Source: an uncultured Erysipelotrichaceae bacterium
GTDB lineage: Bacteria > Bacillota_I > Bacilli_A > RF39 > UBA660
Direction: 5' to 3'
Assembly (NCBI GenBank): GCA_902766545.1
Contig: CACXEC010000029.1
Coordinates: 1 to 14,995 of the forward strand
Length of the DNA stretch: 14,995 bases
In this document: piece by piece, positions 12,526 to 14,995 of the stretch
Position numbering within the stretch: position 1 is the stretch's first letter
Layout: the number at the start of each line of letters is the position of its first letter
Translations under genes and position numbers: made by a program
Notes under the pieces: model-generated
Databases searched by the model: none
The model's input: the letters and a program-made list of their open reading frames with translations, nothing else
What the model was told of the DNA's origin: nothing

Positions 12526-14247
12526 ATGAATAATAAATCACCTAAAAAGAATATTCTAAAATACATTTTAAGTTTACCTTTTTTAGGAATTTTTTATGTG
12601 GTTGATTTCTTTCTTAAAATAGTAAACTGGATATTAGTTGGTTTATTTACTTTATTTAAACCTTTAATTATATTTTTTAAATATGTTAGTTTGGGTTGTT
12701 ATTATACTTTATATGTAGTGTTATTTCCTATCATTTATGTGGTAAGTAAAATTGTTGATGCTATCTATGCTAAAAATCATAACGATAATGAAATATCTAC
12801 TATTAATATAGAAGAGTTTATGCCTGATGAAAATGGGGAAGTTGTAAGTGAAAAAACTGAAGAAGCACCAAAACAAATGCCTGAGGAAAAACTATCTTTT
12901 AAAGAAAAATTAATAGCAAGATATAATGATTTTTATTTTGTTAAAGCACAAAGGGAAAAAGAAGAAAAACAGGTTAGAGACTTAATTAGAGACATTCAAA
13001 AGAATAACTATAGGAGTGAGAAACCGCTTGTATTTAGATATGTTGTTAGAGATCCTTCTAATAACAAGAAAATTACTAATCTTTTTATTGCTTATTCTAA
13101 ATTAGAAGTTCTTACATATCTTCAAAGTGAAGGATATAAAGTTTTAAAAATTGAGACTTCTAAATGGTTAAATATTATTCACGATCCAAATAAAGCGAGT
13201 TCAGCAAATTTTAAAACAAAGGATTTAATATTTTGGCTTACCCAATTATCAACTTATTTAAAGGCGGGTATTCCACTTACTCAAGCTATGCAAATCTTAA
13301 GTAAGCAGATGAGTAAAGATAAAGCTAAAAAACGATTATTTGATTCAATAGTTTATCATTTAACGTTAGGAGAATCATTTAGTAATGCCTTAACAAAGCA
13401 AGGTAAGAGTTTTCCTGCTTTATTAATTAGTATGATAAAAACTGCTGAGGCTACTGGTAAGCTTGAAGAAACTCTTGATGATATGGCAGATTATTATACT
13501 GAAATAGAAAATACTAGAAAAGCAATGATTAGTGCTATGAGTTATCCAGCAATAATTTCAGTATTTTCTATAATAGTAATAACGTTTATTATGTTATATA
13601 TTATTCCCCAATTTGAAAATGTATATGCTCAGGCTGGAGCACAAATTAATTCTTTTACGTTAACTTTAATTAGTTTAAGTAAGTTTTTGAAAGCTAATTT
13701 GCTCAAAATTTTATTGGTTTTAGCATTAATCGTTTTAATATTAATTATGTTATATAAAAAAGTAAAACAAATTAAGAAAATAATGCAAGAAATTGCTATG
13801 AAACTTCCATTATTCGGTAAAATAATTATTTATAAAGAAATGAATGTTTTTACTAAAACTTTTTCATCACTTTTACAAAATAATGTTTTTATAACAGAAA
13901 GTATGAATTTGCTTTCAGAAGTTACTAGTAATGAAATATATCGTGATATAATGTTTAAAACAATTTATTATATTGCTAAGGGTGATAAAATAAGTACAGC
14001 TTTTAAAGATCATTGGGCAATACCAGATGTTGCTTATTATATGATTGTAACTGGTGAATCAACTGGTGAGCTTGCTACTATGATGAGTAAAGTTGCCGAC
14101 TATTATGCTACTGAACATAAATCAATAATTAATAACTTAAAAGCATTTATTGAACCAGCAATGATTATAATACTTGCAGTTATCGTTGGTGGAGTAGTTA
14201 TTGCGGTAATCTTGCCAATGTTTAAAATGTATTCACAAATTATGTAG
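12526..14247 (+). CDS. pilC: type IV pilus/type II secretion platform protein PilC/GspF with N-terminal membrane extension
   Basis: A 573-residue inner-membrane platform protein of the PilC/GspF/ComGB family, which anchors the assembly ATPase and passes pilin subunits to the growing fibre; the family is usually about 350-410 residues. Residues 168-212 match the N-terminal PilC domain (F-R-Y-V-V-R-D...A-Y-S...L-E-V-L-T-Y-L-Q-S-E-G-Y-K-V). Two T2SSF domains follow: about 230-365 (L-S-T-Y-L-K-A-G-I-P-L, G-E-S-F, K-T-A-E-A-T-G-K-L-E, P-A-I-I) and about 436-570 (F-S-S-L-L-Q-N-N-V, V-T-G-E-S-T-G-E-L). TM segments lie at about 343-362, 391-410 and 545-566. Unusual: residues 1-165, with hydrophobic helices at about 10-30, 33-51 and 57-80 and then a charged, coiled-coil-like stretch, have no place in the standard family. 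No ATPase gene is adjacent upstream; prepilin peptidase follows after 7 bases. Confidence 0.92.
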   Translation: MNNKSPKKNILKYILSLPFLGIFYVVDFFLKIVNWILVGLFTLFKPLIIFFKYVSLGCYYTLYVVLFPIIYVVSKIVDAIYAKNHNDNEISTINIEEFMPDENGEVVSEKTEEAPKQMPEEKLSFKEKLIARYNDFYFVKAQREKEEKQVRDLIRDIQKNNYRSEKPLVFRYVVRDPSNNKKITNLFIAYSKLEVLTYLQSEGYKVLKIETSKWLNIIHDPNKASSANFKTKDLIFWLTQLSTYLKAGIPLTQAMQILSKQMSKDKAKKRLFDSIVYHLTLGESFSNALTKQGKSFPALLISMIKTAEATGKLEETLDDMADYYTEIENTRKAMISAMSYPAIISVFSIIVITFIMLYIIPQFENVYAQAGAQINSFTLTLISLSKFLKANLLKILLVLALIVLILIMLYKKVKQIKKIMQEIAMKLPLFGKIIIYKEMNVFTKTFSSLLQNNVFITESMNLLSEVTSNEIYRDIMFKTIYYIAKGDKISTAFKDHWAIPDVAYYMIVTGESTGELATMMSKVADYYATEHKSIINNLKAFIEPAMIIILAVIVGGVVIAVILPMFKMYSQIM

Positions 14248-14254
14248 GTGGGTT

Positions 14255-14995
14255 ATGGAAATTATTATATTTATTTTAGGAATAGTGTTAGGATCTTTTT
14301 ATAATGTGGTAGGACTTAGACTTCCAAATGGTGAATCAATAGTTAGACCTGGAAGTCATTGTCCAAGATGTAATCATAAACTTAGTTGGTATGAAAATAT
14401 TCCAATATTGTCATATATTTTTTTAAGAGGTAAATGTAAGGAATGTAAATGCAATATTTCAATAATGTATCCTCTTGTTGAATTTTTAACTGGATCTTTA
14501 TTCTTAATATGTTACAATTTATTTGGTATAAGTGAAGTTTTCTTTATTGGTATTGTGCTATCAAGTTTAGTAGTTATCATTTATGTTTCAGATACTAAAT
14601 ATATGATTATACTTGATAGTCCATTAGTTATATCTTCAATATTAATAATTATTATTAAATTAATTTATGAAGGTATTGTACCATGTTTAAAAGCCGTTTT
14701 ATTTGGCTTACTTGTTTTCTTTTTAATGTATGGTTTGATGCTTTTAGGTAATGCAATATTTAAAAAAGAAACTTTAGGAGGAGGAGATATAAAATTATCT
14801 TTTGTAGCAGGTCTATCTTTAGGACCAGCTTTAGGGATGTTTTATATCGCTTTAGGAGCTTTTTTAGCTTTACCTTATGCAATTTACATAATGATAAAAA
14901 ATAAAGAAAATATGCTTCCTTTTGGACCATTTTTAGCTACTAGTATGTTACTTATTTATTATAACAGTGAAGCATTTATGAAATTTTTAAATTAT
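14255..14995 (+). CDS. pilD: prepilin peptidase PilD/ComC (open at window edge)
   Basis: At least 247 residues, open to the last base. This is the bifunctional leader peptidase and N-methyltransferase that processes type IV prepilins such as the one at 8893. The N-terminus L-G-S-F-Y-N-V-V-G-L-R-L-P matches the family. A zinc-type tetracysteine domain follows (C36, C39, C61, C64). The aspartic protease residues are D113 (after Y-V-S) and D178 in G-G-G-D (the GxGD motif, 175-178), followed by K-L. Multiple hydrophobic helices cover the rest. Bacillus ComC is about 248 residues, so the stop should lie close beyond the edge. The start ATG is seven bases after the pilC stop, with TAGGTGGG overlapping that stop codon, so the two form one operon and are translationally coupled. 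Confidence 0.93.
   Translation, partial: MEIIIFILGIVLGSFYNVVGLRLPNGESIVRPGSHCPRCNHKLSWYENIPILSYIFLRGKCKECKCNISIMYPLVEFLTGSLFLICYNLFGISEVFFIGIVLSSLVVIIYVSDTKYMIILDSPLVISSILIIIIKLIYEGIVPCLKAVLFGLLVFFLMYGLMLLGNAIFKKETLGGGDIKLSFVAGLSLGPALGMFYIALGAFLALPYAIYIMIKNKENMLPFGPFLATSMLLIYYNSEAFMKFLNY

Noticed and set aside
1..14995. Recoding of TGA as Trp (Mollicutes-type code)
   Set aside because: TGA is used as a stop for the prepilin, the hexose mutase and the YqfQ-like gene, and conserved Trp positions use TGG.

Overview
The window is AT-rich DNA with strong Shine-Dalgarno sites (AGGAGG/AGGTG type), ATG, GTG and TTG starts, all three standard stop codons (genetic code 11) and short A/T-flanked hairpin terminators. 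The gene content includes a CdaA/CdaR cyclic-di-AMP module, a YerB-type lipoprotein, SipW-type secretion and a Gram-positive style pilus/competence apparatus. Together this points to a low-GC Bacillota (Firmicutes) of the class Bacilli, plausibly an uncultured gut-type lineage. The taxonomy is inference.

Region 1 (1-2710): the C-terminal end of a membrane-anchored surface protein is followed by a locus resembling Bacillus tapA-sipW-tasA. Two secreted TasA/camelysin-like paralogues (364-1041, 1067-1873) carry near-identical SipW-class signal peptides. They end at a terminator and are followed, from a separate promoter, by a SipW/archaeal-type signal peptidase (1965-2696) that probably processes them.

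Region 2 (2710-5246): two convergent genes encode large single-pass membrane proteins with extracytoplasmic C-termini. They share a terminator and a Cys-containing module just outside the membrane. One adds a Thr-rich stalk and an InlB-type B-repeat.

Region 3 (5247-6565): a YerB (DUF3048) lipoprotein and a tiny single-TM protein form an operon. It is transcribed divergently from the preceding gene, across an intergenic region containing an 11-bp perfect inverted repeat.

Region 4 (6566-8845): cdaA-cdaR, the membrane diadenylate cyclase and its YbbR-domain regulator, overlapping and ending at a terminator. The usual third partner, glmM, is not there.

Region 5 (8843-12248): an operon of a type IV prepilin-like protein, cofactor-independent phosphoglycerate mutase (gpmI, start overlapping the prepilin stop) and an AlgC-class phosphomannomutase/phosphoglucomutase. 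A small minus-strand YqfQ/VrrA-like gene runs convergently into it.

Region 6 (12449-14995): a PilC/GspF inner-membrane platform protein with an unusual extra N-terminal membrane region, followed by a prepilin peptidase that is still open at the window edge.

The overall theme is the cell envelope: two protein-export and surface-fibre systems (SipW/TasA-like and pilin/PilC/PilD-like), several orphan surface proteins, and c-di-AMP and sugar-phosphate genes that serve wall and envelope homeostasis. No tRNA, rRNA, CRISPR array, insertion sequence or riboswitch was recognised. No gene-free stretch exceeds 300 bases.
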